Shown here: one piece after another, positions 24,401-33,536 of the stretch | How the letters are laid out: every line of letters starts with the position of its first letter | Numbering within the stretch: position 1 is the first letter of the stretch | Assembly: GCF_963678635.1 (NCBI RefSeq) | Contig: NC_087068.1 | Location: 7,223,907 to 7,287,906, forward strand | Reading direction: 5' to 3' | From: Symsagittifera roscoffensis | Taxonomy: Eukaryota; Xenacoelomorpha; Acoela; Convolutidae | DNA: 64,000 nucleotides | Position numbers and translations under genes: made by a program | The notes under the pieces: generated by a model | What the model was told of the DNA's origin: nothing | What the model saw: only the letters and a program-made list of their open reading frames with translations | Database searches by the model: none

Positions 24401-27400
24401 CCATTAGAACAAAAAATTGATATGCCCTAGCTCATTATCTTATGTAAATAGCCTATTTACCCCTCGATGGGGCGTTTTTCCTAAATGCTAATAGCCCGTG
24501 TCGTCATCACCTGATCGTGTTCCCATCCTATCATAAGGTGTTTCTTGCCACAAGTTTTGGCTCCCTACGGTCAGTGGGGTCCGGGAAACGACCTCCGGAA
24601 GTCGGGCGGGGACCATTTGCTTCGGGCATAATACCGGAATTAGGGGTCTAGAGGGTCTGGGGTTCCAAACTTTAGCTTCCCTCAACTAGATCTACCACAA
24701 CTAAGTTTTGATCCCGTTCCAACCACTAGCTGCCAAGGTCTAACAGGGCTATTTGCACTTCCGGGAACCGTTATTACTTGGGACAGAGGGTTCTGAAGGG
24801 TCCGGGTTTTTGCATGCCCGGATCAAATCATCTGTAGTTTTCGTCCTATGAGTTTCGTAAAGTTAGCTTCATCAGCTTCTATTTGGGGGGTTGCCATCTT
24901 GGTACCGTCTTATAAAGTTCTCCATTGAATTTTTTCAGAGTCGAACTTATTTTGGACTAAAATGTGTGTACTTTCTTATTTTTCGTATTTGTTAGTGAAT
25001 ACCGAGCTACGTACTACTGATTAACCTTCACTATACTGCATGAATTTCTCAAAATAAAACTCTCAATCGAAATCTGAGTTTAGCGAAAAAAAAATTTAAA
25101 TTCGCAGATCCTGCAAGAATCCAAATTCTTTTAAAGGAATTTGGGGGCATTCAATTAGGAAAGTAACAATTGCAAATTATTGTCAATGATATATGAAAGG
25201 TGCTAAATCAACTTTTTTGTGAGTTGATCTCATTTCTGGTTTTTCACATGCAGAGCTCAAATAATGCGTGAACATAATCAAACACCACAGACGCTCATAA
25301 GCCCATGGCTCGTAATGAGTAACCTCGATAAACCTTACAAGTCTTTAGTATTATAGCCAATCCAGATGTAAGACGATGAGTGAGAAGCAGGGAGCGGAAA
25401 ACCGTCAGCACTTTTTTTTACTTTCCATGGTTTTTTTTTGCATTTCATTTATAGAGAAACACATATAAAATAAGTAAATACATAAAGTTTTGTTAAAAAA
25501 ATAACCATGCATTGAAGTCAGTGATAAAAAAAATCTGCCAACTTCCTTCATAAAATTCAGTAGGTTGAAAAAAAATCAGTATTCTGAAGAAAAAACTGAG
25601 TGTTTGTCGGAAAGTAAAGATGGAGAACATGCAAAAAGGTTGAATAATGCGTTTTCAAAACAAAATTTGAAGGTTTTTCTCTTACGTTTTTCTTATTTTG
25701 TTCATTACGAGGCCAAACTGTGCAATTTGTGCATTGTAAGCGGAATCCGCAACAGGCCAAAATCAGATTTGTCGCGGAATCCGCAACATTGCTAGTTTTC
25801 TTTGGTATTCTTTGCTGTTTTGGATTCCAATAACAAAGACCCAAAACACTGTACTACTTAAAATTGGTTAAAAAAATAGTCGAAATTGCGGAATCCGCAA
25901 CCGTATTTGCGGAACCAAGAACAGTTTGTGGAATAATACACAAACGAATTTTAAGAATTGCGTATAGTTAAATTGAGCTGTTGCGGAATCCGCAAATTGT
26001 AAGTGGAAATCGATTGTTTGCGGATTCCGTTCACATTTAGGTATGTATGTAGTATAGCGTTTAAAATTATTCGTCTCAATTACTGCCCTCATGAATTCAC
26101 TAGAACCGGAATCTACTAGATCAGTATTTGGGATAAATGAAATTCCAAAAAAAAGACCAGTATTTGGGATTGATGCAATCCGAAATACTGACCTATTTCG
26201 ACGATATGCTGTACGTTGTATTTCCAAAGCACAATCTATTCGGTGTTGTGTTTATTCGGTGTTGTGTTTCCCAAACCAGTATTGGGGTTTGATGCAATCC
26301 GAAATACTGAGCTAATTCGGCGATATACTAAGCGTTTTGCTTTCAAACACTCTCAACCCAATGACTCCAAATATTGAATTTGTTCAATGTTGTGTTTCCA
26401 AAATACTAAAAGGTGACATCCACAGTTTTAGTTAACCAATGTTTTGAGATTTGTTCGTGGGTTCCGCTGACGATGTTAAGATCCTTGCTTTCAAATTCCG
26501 CATTGCTATAGATAAAAATTCCAGCTCTAGCTTTTAATTGTTCATCTGCTAGTCCAGTAAGAAACCAAAATTCGGAGTCTACGAACAATTTGCGAAATCC
26601 GCTTACATTTGCGGATTCCGCTTACAGTTTTCGCAGATTTCACTTTTATTTGCGGATTTCACTTACGTTTTGTGGAAACCACTTTCAGTTGCGGAATCCA
26701 GAACAGCTAGCTGTATTAGCTTGTTGGGGAATCCGCGACACAACAAATACGCCGACAAAATTTACGTTACAGGAATTCCCGAAAATTTTGTTGGTGGAAT
26801 CCACTTACATTGTGGAACATGTTTAAAGATTTGTCTATGGAATCCATGAACATACCGACACAAAACTTACGACAAATTTTGGCCTTGTAAAGTTTGCCTC
26901 TAAAATTTATACAAAAAGTTAACTATTACTTTTTGCAGCTAAAATAACTTTTTTTTCCCGCTCCCTTGTGAGAACTATCTTCTGTGCCAAGTGTCCAATC
27001 AAATCTAGCGTAATAAAAACAACTAACCTGTTGTACTCTATCTTTTTGAGTCGCTAGAGAGTTGTTCAGGTGTGAAATCTCCTCCTCTTTCAGTTTTATC
27101 GAATACTTCAACTCCCCCACCACCCCCTTCAGGTAGTTCACTCTCCCCCCACCTCCTGTTCCTCCTCCTCTGTATGTTGTGTCCCCTCCACCCTGAATGA
27201 AATAAAAATGATTCTTCATTAGCTGAACAGATTTTAGTGAAAGAAATGAATTGAGTTTGTTTATTTGAACTGGTAGCAGAGCAGGACAATACAAGCTAAT
27301 AAAATCAAACTGCGCTATTCTATTTTATGTAATTCTGCCATTTTTACATCCGTATTGGAAACAAGGGGCTGACTTAAGGAGACGCCCCCCCACAGTCCCC

Positions 27401-28713
27401 TTACAGGATACCGGTCTCCTTGAGTACTAATTTAAGACGCACATGTTTATTTTAGACAGACGGACTTCAAGGCACTTTTGGCGCAAATATACGGTAATTT
27501 TTGAATGTTCTTAGGTGGTCAAAATTTTCAAAAATGCCCAAAAAAGCATTTTTCAAAATAGTGTCATTTAAGTCTTTTTGGGGAGCTAGGAAAACCAATT
27601 TGATCAATGTAAGTTAGAAGGCGCTTTTAGAAAAATTTTGACGTTGGTTAGCAAAAAAAGGATTTCGTAAAACTATAGCAAAGGGGCAGACTTTGGAAAA
27701 ATTTAGCAACCAGAATTAAGGGAAAAGGGGCGGCGGCCCCCCATCCCCCGCCCCCTCGTCGCCCTACTGAATCTAACAAAAGTCCCCCTCCCTTCGAAAA
27801 AAAATCGTAAATCCGCCCTGGTTTGAAACATGAAGATCTTAACTTCGTAAAAAAGAAGTATCTAAATTGTAAGCATGAGATAGTCACGTGATCGTGGGCA
27901 TGTTGGATCTCTCTGGCGGACACCTGGATCCCGATGTTGGCCTGCATGGGTTTGCCTAAACGCTTGCAACACATTATATTTTAAAAGACAAAAAAAAGAC
28001 TGTTTAGTTTTTGGACATTTTTGGTATAAGATGAAGGAAAACGCAGTAAAATTGATGAAAAGTCTGAAATTGATCTAAACTATCTCCGTATCTTCACAAA
28101 GTTTATCTCTAATTTGACACGACAAAAAACGATATCTTGGTAGATCAAGTTTTTCTGCAATTATAAGTTTTCCAAGAGCCGTAAAAAATTAAACTATCCA
28201 AAAAAGAACTTGTCAAGCTGGAAAAATTGCCCGACTCGGATTCTCAGTTTCAGATGACTGTAGCTATTAACTATTAGCCACTGGACGGATTTAAAATAAG
28301 TGTTTATTCTGAGTTGACCGAAATTGATTCAAGTGAATTGGTGGCAAAAAAATCTTATTTTTCTTAAAATTTCATCGGTTCATTGGTTTGGAAACCACAA
28401 AAACTCAAAATGCTACAGATTTTATTCATCAAGGAAGTTTTGATTGCCTACCAAAGTTGTTTCCTCTAATGAAAGTTTCCTCAAAAGATATGCTGGGCTG
28501 CAACTGGTCTATAGGCGGAAGAGCTGTACTCGAAGTGTTCCAGTGTTCCTGGATCACCGGATGATAGTGACCCCCATGCAACGATGGAGGAGGAGGAGCG
28601 GGATGGACTCCTAGACCGGCAGCGTGTCTGTTGTTCTTGGGTGCCCCCGAGTGCCAGAATGAGGGACGCCTCTTACCCACCGAAGTACCTCGGCTACTTT
28701 TGTTTGGCGACAT
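15388..28713 (-). CDS. unrecognised coiled-coil protein, six exons, 3' end not found
   Basis: Six minus-strand exons (28713-28452, 27955-27888, 27192-27028, 19958-19800, 16641-16526, 15481-15388) have matching phases and GT-AG borders, giving 288 codons without a stop. The ATG at 28713 is directly preceded by an in-frame TAA, which fixes the start. The first about 90 residues are Pro/Ser/His-rich, with APPPPS. After a Gly-rich patch come long heptad-like stretches rich in Glu, Gln, Lys and Leu (exons 3-6), so a rod-like, oligomerising or scaffold protein is expected. I do not recognise the family. No signal peptide or membrane segment is seen. The last exon ends with a good donor, so the protein continues, but the rest was not found to its left, where transposons dominate. 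Exon 2 could instead end at an earlier in-phase donor. Extra exons in the 7-kb intron 3 cannot be excluded. Confidence 0.65.
15867..16027. repeat. cluster of GGGACGAAATCTGT motifs in both orientations
   Basis: ACAGATTTCGTCC(CA) occurs near 15867 and 15892. Its complement TGGGACGAAATCTGT occurs near 15944 and 15970, with variants near 15996 and 16012. The two leftmost copies can pair with the rest. It lies in an intergenic or intronic stretch left of exon 5. Confidence 0.8.
16425..16505 (-). repeat. tRNA-derived SINE-like head
   Basis: The minus strand reads GTGGTGAAGTGGTTACG (A-box-like), then CCTCTCAATCGAAAGA, then GATGTTCGAGGCCC (B-box-like). This has tRNA spacing, but the acceptor stem does not pair well, so a SINE or tRNA pseudogene is more likely than a working tRNA. 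Confidence 0.5.
16526..16641 (-). CDS. coiled-coil gene, exon 5
   Basis: The acceptor is ttttgtag|TGT and the donor GCTAG|GTATAC. It enters in phase 0 and leaves in phase 2, which fits exon 6. The sequence is charged and heptad-like (EDAMEAVRSER..., VEQLKGQVASLLQQ). Confidence 0.65.
16719..17163 (+). mobile_element. hAT-like MITE, copy 2
   Basis: The 445-bp element begins CAGGGGCGGATCTAGG and ends CCTAAGTCTGCCCCTG, inverted matches at 14 of 16 positions. Interior blocks (cgagctctcccaaag, gcgcaggcaaa-like, ttggcgccaaag) match copy 1. The flanks taaaaaag/aaaaaaaa are compatible with an 8-bp duplication but are A-rich and so weak evidence. Confidence 0.85.
17248..18790. mobile_element. composite interspersed repeat, copy A (internal monomers of about 160 bp)
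   Basis: It starts near 'agctaaaactgga'. It then repeats a degenerate module: 'gggtcataactttttg', 'attgggc.tagcc.ctt.tgca', 'aaaatct.agatttgggagggtagttttcgagaaaa'. It ends with 'cgaaggcagtagatagtggggtaa' and 'cccatacatt'. The same order occurs at about 29793-31340 and 39420-40123. A 21-bp poly-C run lies at 18515-18535. No protein domain is found. Confidence 0.75.
18791..19799. other. no gene recognised (intron)
   Basis: AT-rich DNA. Around 19500-19690 the phrase 'tggtcgcgaa/ttggtcgcaa' recurs several times within 180 bp, a loose short repeat. Nothing else was identified. Confidence 0.4.
19800..19958 (-). CDS. coiled-coil gene, exon 4
   Basis: The acceptor is tttttag|CTG and the donor CAG|GTTAGT, phase 0 on both sides. 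The 53 residues are strongly charged (EENEERGEEVERQRERIEEM). It stands out as GC-richer than the surrounding intron. Confidence 0.7.
20350..20545 (+). repeat. dispersed repeat, copy 1 of a pair
   Basis: It shares 'atcaat.ttatggtgtaa.ga.t.gttttacaaggtta' and 'ttgcaggtggggg' with 47755-47945 in the same order and orientation. Both copies begin beside a C-rich stretch. Confidence 0.7.
20546..21281. other. no gene; diverged relative of the 12.6-14.3 kb inverted-repeat family
   Basis: At about 20640-21000, 'gtcaattttcg', 'aaatttaaaaagatattttta' and 'ttggccaatt' occur in the same order as in the right arm at 13980-14140. No coding evidence is seen. Confidence 0.4.
21282..24420. repeat. large diverged tandem duplication (units 21282-23100 and 23101-24420)
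   Basis: Both units begin 'attgaacgcaacttc.ga.atggtataaga' and run in parallel through 'cgtcatcgcccgatcgggttccc' and 'ggtgccactttctggtgttaatcac'. Unit 1 also holds an internal duplication of about 330 bp (22350-22640 and 22680-22990). It also has about 130 bp near 21550-21690 that is missing from unit 2. The segment lies inside intron 3 of the coiled-coil gene. Confidence 0.85.
21903..22214 (-). pseudogene. decayed ORF inside the tandem duplication
   Basis: A 103-codon minus-strand frame encodes a Lys/Glu/Arg-rich peptide (KGWESKLWDMIDSGKVHLM...). The paralogous stretch at about 23545-23860 encodes much of the same peptide but with at least two in-frame stops. Similarity at protein level between the copies suggests a former coding sequence, perhaps from a transposon. 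The family is not recognised. Confidence 0.35.
24421..25735. other. no gene recognised (intron)
   Basis: At 24480-24900 the composition is less AT-rich. It includes a fragment ('agcccgtgtcgtcatcacc') related to the duplicated units to its left. The remainder is AT-rich with no recognisable feature. Confidence 0.4.
25736..26825. repeat. cluster of near-palindromic TTGCGGAWTCCGCAA motifs
   Basis: Full or partial copies occur near 25739, 25774, 25886, 25981, 26017, 26591, 26613, 26650 and 26692, in both orientations. Several are followed by 'cttac' or 'aac'. A second local repeat of about 120 bp ('ccagtattggg.tttgatgcaatccgaaatactga') occurs near 26157 and 26275. No ORF explains the periodicity. 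Confidence 0.75.
27028..27192 (-). CDS. coiled-coil gene, exon 3
   Basis: The acceptor is cattcag|GGT and the donor CAG|GTTAGT, phase 0. A Gly-rich start (GGGTGGGG) leads into a heptad region (LKGVVGELKYSIKLKEEEIS). Codon-length Gly repeats may vary in number. Confidence 0.65.
27362..27820. mobile_element. hAT-like MITE, copy 4 (diverged)
   Basis: It begins caaggggctgacttaagg and ends taaatccgccctg. The 8-bp flanks attggaaa/gtttgaaa agree at 6 of 8 positions. It shares 'cttttagaaaaattttga' and the C-rich right end with the other copies. The interior is more diverged, so it is an older insertion. Confidence 0.65.
27888..27955 (-). CDS. coiled-coil gene, exon 2
   Basis: The acceptor is gtttag|GC. 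The two bases complete a Gly codon begun in exon 1. The donor is taken as CAC|GTGACT. An earlier in-phase CAG|GTGTCC is possible and would shorten the product by 12 residues. Confidence 0.55.
28452..28713 (-). CDS. coiled-coil gene, exon 1 with start codon
   Basis: The ATG follows an in-frame TAA directly. The donor is TTTG|GTAGGC, phase 1. It encodes a low-complexity N-terminus (MSPNKSSRG...), basic at first and then Pro/His/Ser-rich. Confidence 0.65.
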
Positions 28714-29792
28714 TTAGTTTCGAGGTTTTCTACAAAACCGCGGCCCTAATTGTGTCTTAGAACATATATAAAAAATCAAATCTAACTGAAATAAAAGTTA
28801 TATAATTGAACCAGGCAAGCAGATGCGCAAATCGTCTGGAAGTCTGGAAAAGGGGTAGTACTTAATAATGATAAAAAACATCCGAGCGCAAAACATTCTG
28901 TAAAAAATAGTTTTTCAAAGTATTTCAATTTTTTTGAATTCATATTTACAAATCAGCCTTCGTTTCTTAATCTAAATGTTCACCTTTGGTCAAAATATAC
29001 TTTGAATTATTTTGCATTTAAGTTGAACTAAAATTAAAAACTCAGTTCATTTACTTTTCCCTTGCTTTTCATTTAATTATAAACTTTTCAATTACTATCT
29101 CACAAATAGTCCCTTTTCTGAAATGACTCAACTTCACACCTCATTTTTTGCTCGCCAGAACCAAAGCATGTATCTTCTTGATATGAACAAAAAACCTGGC
29201 CGAATCACGGGTAAAAACGTTTGATTATGACCTGTGCATAAAAAGTTTTTTGATTTTAAAAGGCCGTTTTTTGTGACACTTGATTTAACGTAGGAAAAAA
29301 TACACCTTAATCTATAGCTCCTCATCACTTGCAGCAGTCGGAGTAAAAATGAACATGAAAAATCATCACAGCACGAGTTTGATTTTTTTCTTGATAACCG
29401 GTAAAAGATCCAATATTTAACAAAGAGGCGAAGTTGCACTTCGCATACACAAGCAAAAACATGACCGCTAACGCTACTGGGAAAAACCAAATGAATAAAG
29501 CTTCGAGTCTACAAAATTTTTTAAGTGACGCACGCCAATAGTGAGTCTACATAAATGCTAAGTGACCCAAGACAATTATGACGCATATGCAGTACCAATC
29601 AAATTTAAAAAAAAATACCAACTAACGTGCCTCAATTGATAGAGCGGACGCATTTTAACTAGTATACGAAAAAATTCATTAAATACACCGGACCATGCGC
29701 AGGTTCGAACCCTCCTATTTTTTGCGGGTCCCCTTCCCTAACTCTACGGTACAGATCCATGATACCTTGAAGGTACAGTGCTACTAGAATCC
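28714..29792. other. 5' flank of the coiled-coil gene; no promoter element assigned
   Basis: AT-rich. Apart from the tRNA-like stretch at about 29634-29715 there is no recognisable feature. Confidence 0.4.
29634..29715 (+). repeat. tRNA-like fragment with A- and B-box (SINE-like)
   Basis: TGCCTCAATTGATAGAGCG resembles an A-box/D-arm and GGTTCGAACCC is a perfect B-box. The spacing between them is longer than in a tRNA, so it is a derived or pseudo copy. Confidence 0.45.
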
Positions 29793-31340
29793 CAGCTAAA
29801 ACTGGAGAAACCTGTTTGATAATTTTTGATTTTATTGTACTGATGCGGGATGAAGTAGGTAATTTGAAAAATTTAAGCATTAGATCTTACCCAAAACCTT
29901 GGTTGTTGCTCTATTAAAAAATGAATGAAAATTTTCGGACTTTTCCAAAAATTATGTTTCTTGTTCAAATTTTAATGCGTAGCAGTTTATGCAAGAAAGC
30001 TTCTTACAAATTTTTGCGTTGACGCAACCCAGAGAAAAATTGATTTTGACTGTTTTGAGTTTCAAACTTTTTTGTGTGGAAAACTTGAGAGTAGCCGCTA
30101 ATGCACGGGAGCTCCCAAAACCCGTCAGTTTGGTTGAAACTTAAATCTCAGTTTTAGGAGGGTAGTTTTGGAGAAAAGTCTGAGTTTCAAAAATGGTCAA
30201 AAATTTTTTCTACTATTTTTAGGGTCATAATTTTGTGTAAAAAGTTTGGGCAGAGCCGCTTGAGCACGGGAGAAAAAACAAAAAAAAATCCATAAATTTG
30301 GGTCAAAGATTCCCCTCACATTTTTTTTCGAAGGCTTTACAAAGTGGGGTAAGGTAAAAAGAGACTAAGGTAGTGTGCAGGCACACAGAAGAGTGAGGGG
30401 AACTCTCATCGGTACCACTTTTTTTGAAAAAAAGCGTTTCAAGAAAATTAAAAAAAATCGATCCCATACATTTTCGTAATTTCTCTTTTTATCAACTAGG
30501 AACTAAAGGCCAGCTAAAGCTGGAAAAACCATAAAGCTGTTTGATAATTTTTTAAAATTTTGCATTGATGTGGAAGGACAAGGGTTATTTCAAAAACAGT
30601 TTCAAGAACAGACCTGTCGCAAAAAAAAGTTAATACAAATTTAATGACTTGAAAATTGTTCATCGATTACGCCAATTTTCTTTAAAATTGAAGTAATTAC
30701 AAGAGCTTGTTAGGATGAAAGATGCTTAAAACGATGCTCTTTAAATTTGTGAGGGTAGTGTTCAAGAGAAGTCAAAAAGTTTCAAAAACGATAAGAAATC
30801 GAAAAACTGACTTTCCCGAGGGTCATAACTTTTTGCACAAAACAAATTGGGCGTAACCGTTAATACAGTGGAGCTTCCTTAACTCGTTTTACCCATTGAA
30901 ACTAAAATCTCTGATTTGTGATTGTACTTTTTGAGTTAGTAAAAAAAGTCAAAACCGTAAATTTGACTTTTCTGAGGGTCATAACTTTTTCTGTGAAAAG
31001 ATCCAGGTGTAGCCGCGGATTCAAGTGAGCTTCCAACAACCTTTTCTTTTCATTTAACACAAAACCTCAGATTTGGGTGGGTAGTTTTTGAGAAAAAAAA
31101 ACATTTGGAACAAAAATTCCCCCCACACTTTTTTCGAAGGCTGTAGAAAGTGGGTTAAGGTGAAAAAAAAGAGACCAGGGGAGCATGAAGGCACATAGGG
31201 GAATGTCGGTCGAATAGTATTTTGAAAATCGGTCGAATAGTTTTTAAGAAAAACGAAAATTTTCCCAAGCATCTCAAAAAAAAATAATAAAAAAACCCGA
31301 TCCCATACATTTTCATAACACCTGTTTTCATCAAACAGGG
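29793..31340. mobile_element. composite interspersed repeat, copy B
   Basis: It starts 'cagctaaaactggagaaacctgtttgat' and ends 'cctgttttcatcaaacaggg', so the outer CCTGTTTGAT sequences are inverted. It carries the same 'agggtcataactttttg... gggagggtagtttt' modules as copies A and C, at about 30150, 30220, 30830 and 30980. The head motif recurs at 30514, so the copy may itself be compound. Confidence 0.75.
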
Positions 31341-33361
31341 ATTTGTAATATAATAGTCTGTGTTAATATCCTTAGAATTGGCTATACTTGATAGCTGGTT
31401 AATGATCAAAATGAAAACTTGCAAAATGAACAATTTTTGCGACTTAGCTTGGAAAAAAAATAGTTCATACTATGACACAAGCATTGCTTGTGTAAATATC
31501 AACGCCTGTGCTATGACAATGTTTCTTAGATTAAGTATAAAATTGGCATCAAAATTCGAATAAAAAAATTCAGCCTACACTGAAAAAAAACACGTTTTAA
31601 GCTAGCACATAAACATCAGTTTAAATAATATATTTTTTTTGCAGCGAGTTCTTTTTGGTTCAATTGTCTATAAGATGAACACATAGGATTTTTTTATAGT
31701 AGTTATGAACTAAAATAATTTTTTCATCGACAAACAAAAAACAATTTCGAGCTACTAAAAACTTCTCGATAATTTTTACATACCTTTTTAAGAAAAATGT
31801 TCAAAAAATTCACCTATTCTATTAGAGTAGCTTTACTGAACAAGTCTATGCTTGACTTGATATCACTAGCCAAAAGCAATAAGGAGGTGAAAAGTATCTT
31901 TGGCTAAATTACCTGAAAACTGCAAAATAAAACAAGTTCTTGTTGAAAATGAATTTTTGCCCATTATTGATGAAATTTACAGAAAAAGAACTTTTTCTTG
32001 TTTTCGCCTGTTTCTTCAGGCACATTTGGGAGTCATAGAAATATTTTACAATTATAGTAATGATCTTGCACATTTATGGTTCAGTCATCATTTGATGACC
32101 ATTAAAAATTCAATATTGAGAAAAAGTCCGAAGACTATTGTTATAAATTCATTAACTAGTTTTCAACTCAATTTTAACCGAAGTAGAAAGCGACAGGTTA
32201 TTTATCCTGGGATTGGTTTTTAAGACAAATTTTAACTTTCGAACCAGTAATTTTTCACAAAATTTGTTCGGCTGTCAGTTAGATATTGATGACCGGAGCC
32301 CAAAATAAAAAAAAATTCCATGGGTGGTCATTTTTTACATTATAGGGATAAGAAATTGGAATTTACGTCTATAAACATACTAAGACTACTCAAAAATGGA
32401 TATTGAACGCGTGACAAATTCTTATTTGAAGCTTCAATGAATCCCAATTGAGGCAATACAGGGGTTTACTCTTATTAGTACATTATCAACGATAAATTGG
32501 CGGAAAAATTGGAGCATTTTATAAAAATTGTTAAAATAGAAAAAAAAAGAAAACCTTTTCTCATTTCTTCGAACATAAGAATTTGGTCGGAACCTTCTGC
32601 ACTACTTGCACAGCAACCAGCTATCTGCGAAAATGGACGATGTTCTTAACAAGATCCAACGTTCCAAACTGACCAGTCCTTTCAAAAAATCTCTTTGCTA
32701 ACAAATTGAAACAAAAAATGTTCGTCTCTGGCGGATGCTTTACGTTGAAAAACAAGTTAATCGCAGCGTAGTTCATGTCTAAAAACAAAAAACTCGTCTT
32801 CATTATTCGAGTAAGATTGGCAATATTGAATGGAGACTAAAAACAACCACCAAATACAAAATTCGTAAAAACTACTTTTATTTCTGAATTACTTGGTATT
32901 TCGAATCGCGACAGGACTTTAACGTGACATACCCTTTGATTTCAAGCAAACTAAAAAAGATTTATTCTTCGAGAGCATTCCTTCAGCCAAAAAACGGAAA
33001 TTTTTTAAAGTTGCTTCGTTCTTTACTATAATTGAGACATATTTATTTCACATGGAATAAAAACTGACACCATTAAAAGGTTACTTTAAACTGTCTGGGA
33101 CCGTAAAAATCTCCCCATAAAATAATCTATTTATTGACATCTACCAAATTTTTTTTCAACTCTAAAAATTCAAAAGAATTTCAGTTCAAATCAATCATAC
33201 GTTTTCTTTACTCGCAAACAATTGTGTTACTTATAGTCTACAAGGTTAGAAGAGAAAAGAAAAATAAAATTTAAATTCCATTTGTATCTAAAAAGATATG
33301 TCAGTCATCCTCCAGGTTAAACCAAGGATAGATAGAAAAACAGACAGACCAACAGGGCAGT
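31341..33361. other. intergenic, no gene supported
   Basis: AT-rich. An open frame at 31900-32223 begins at TTG and has no domain. A short stretch near 32230-32330 resembles the 12.6-14.3 kb repeat family. Nothing else stands out. Confidence 0.4.
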
Positions 33362-33367
33362 TTTATT
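33362..33367 (-). promoter_or_regulatory. DNMBP: AATAAA polyadenylation signal of DNMBP
   Basis: TTTATT on + is AATAAA on the minus strand, about 170 bases past the DNMBP stop codon. It is the best-placed signal in the 3' flank. Confidence 0.6.
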
Positions 33368-33536
33368 GTATGTACAATTTACAGATTCGGGTGAATTGAA
33401 AATTACTAATTAGAGTTAGAAATGTTGAACGTTTTAAAGTTTCACCATTATTCATGTTGATCTTGTGCTGCATTGATTCTCGAGATGCTTAAGGTGTTGA
33501 TTTGAAAGCAGGTACTTGTCATTGCCGTTAAATGTG

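Noticed and set aside
31900-32223. 107-codon plus-strand frame
   Set aside because: It starts at TTG, has no early ATG, no domain and no splice context.
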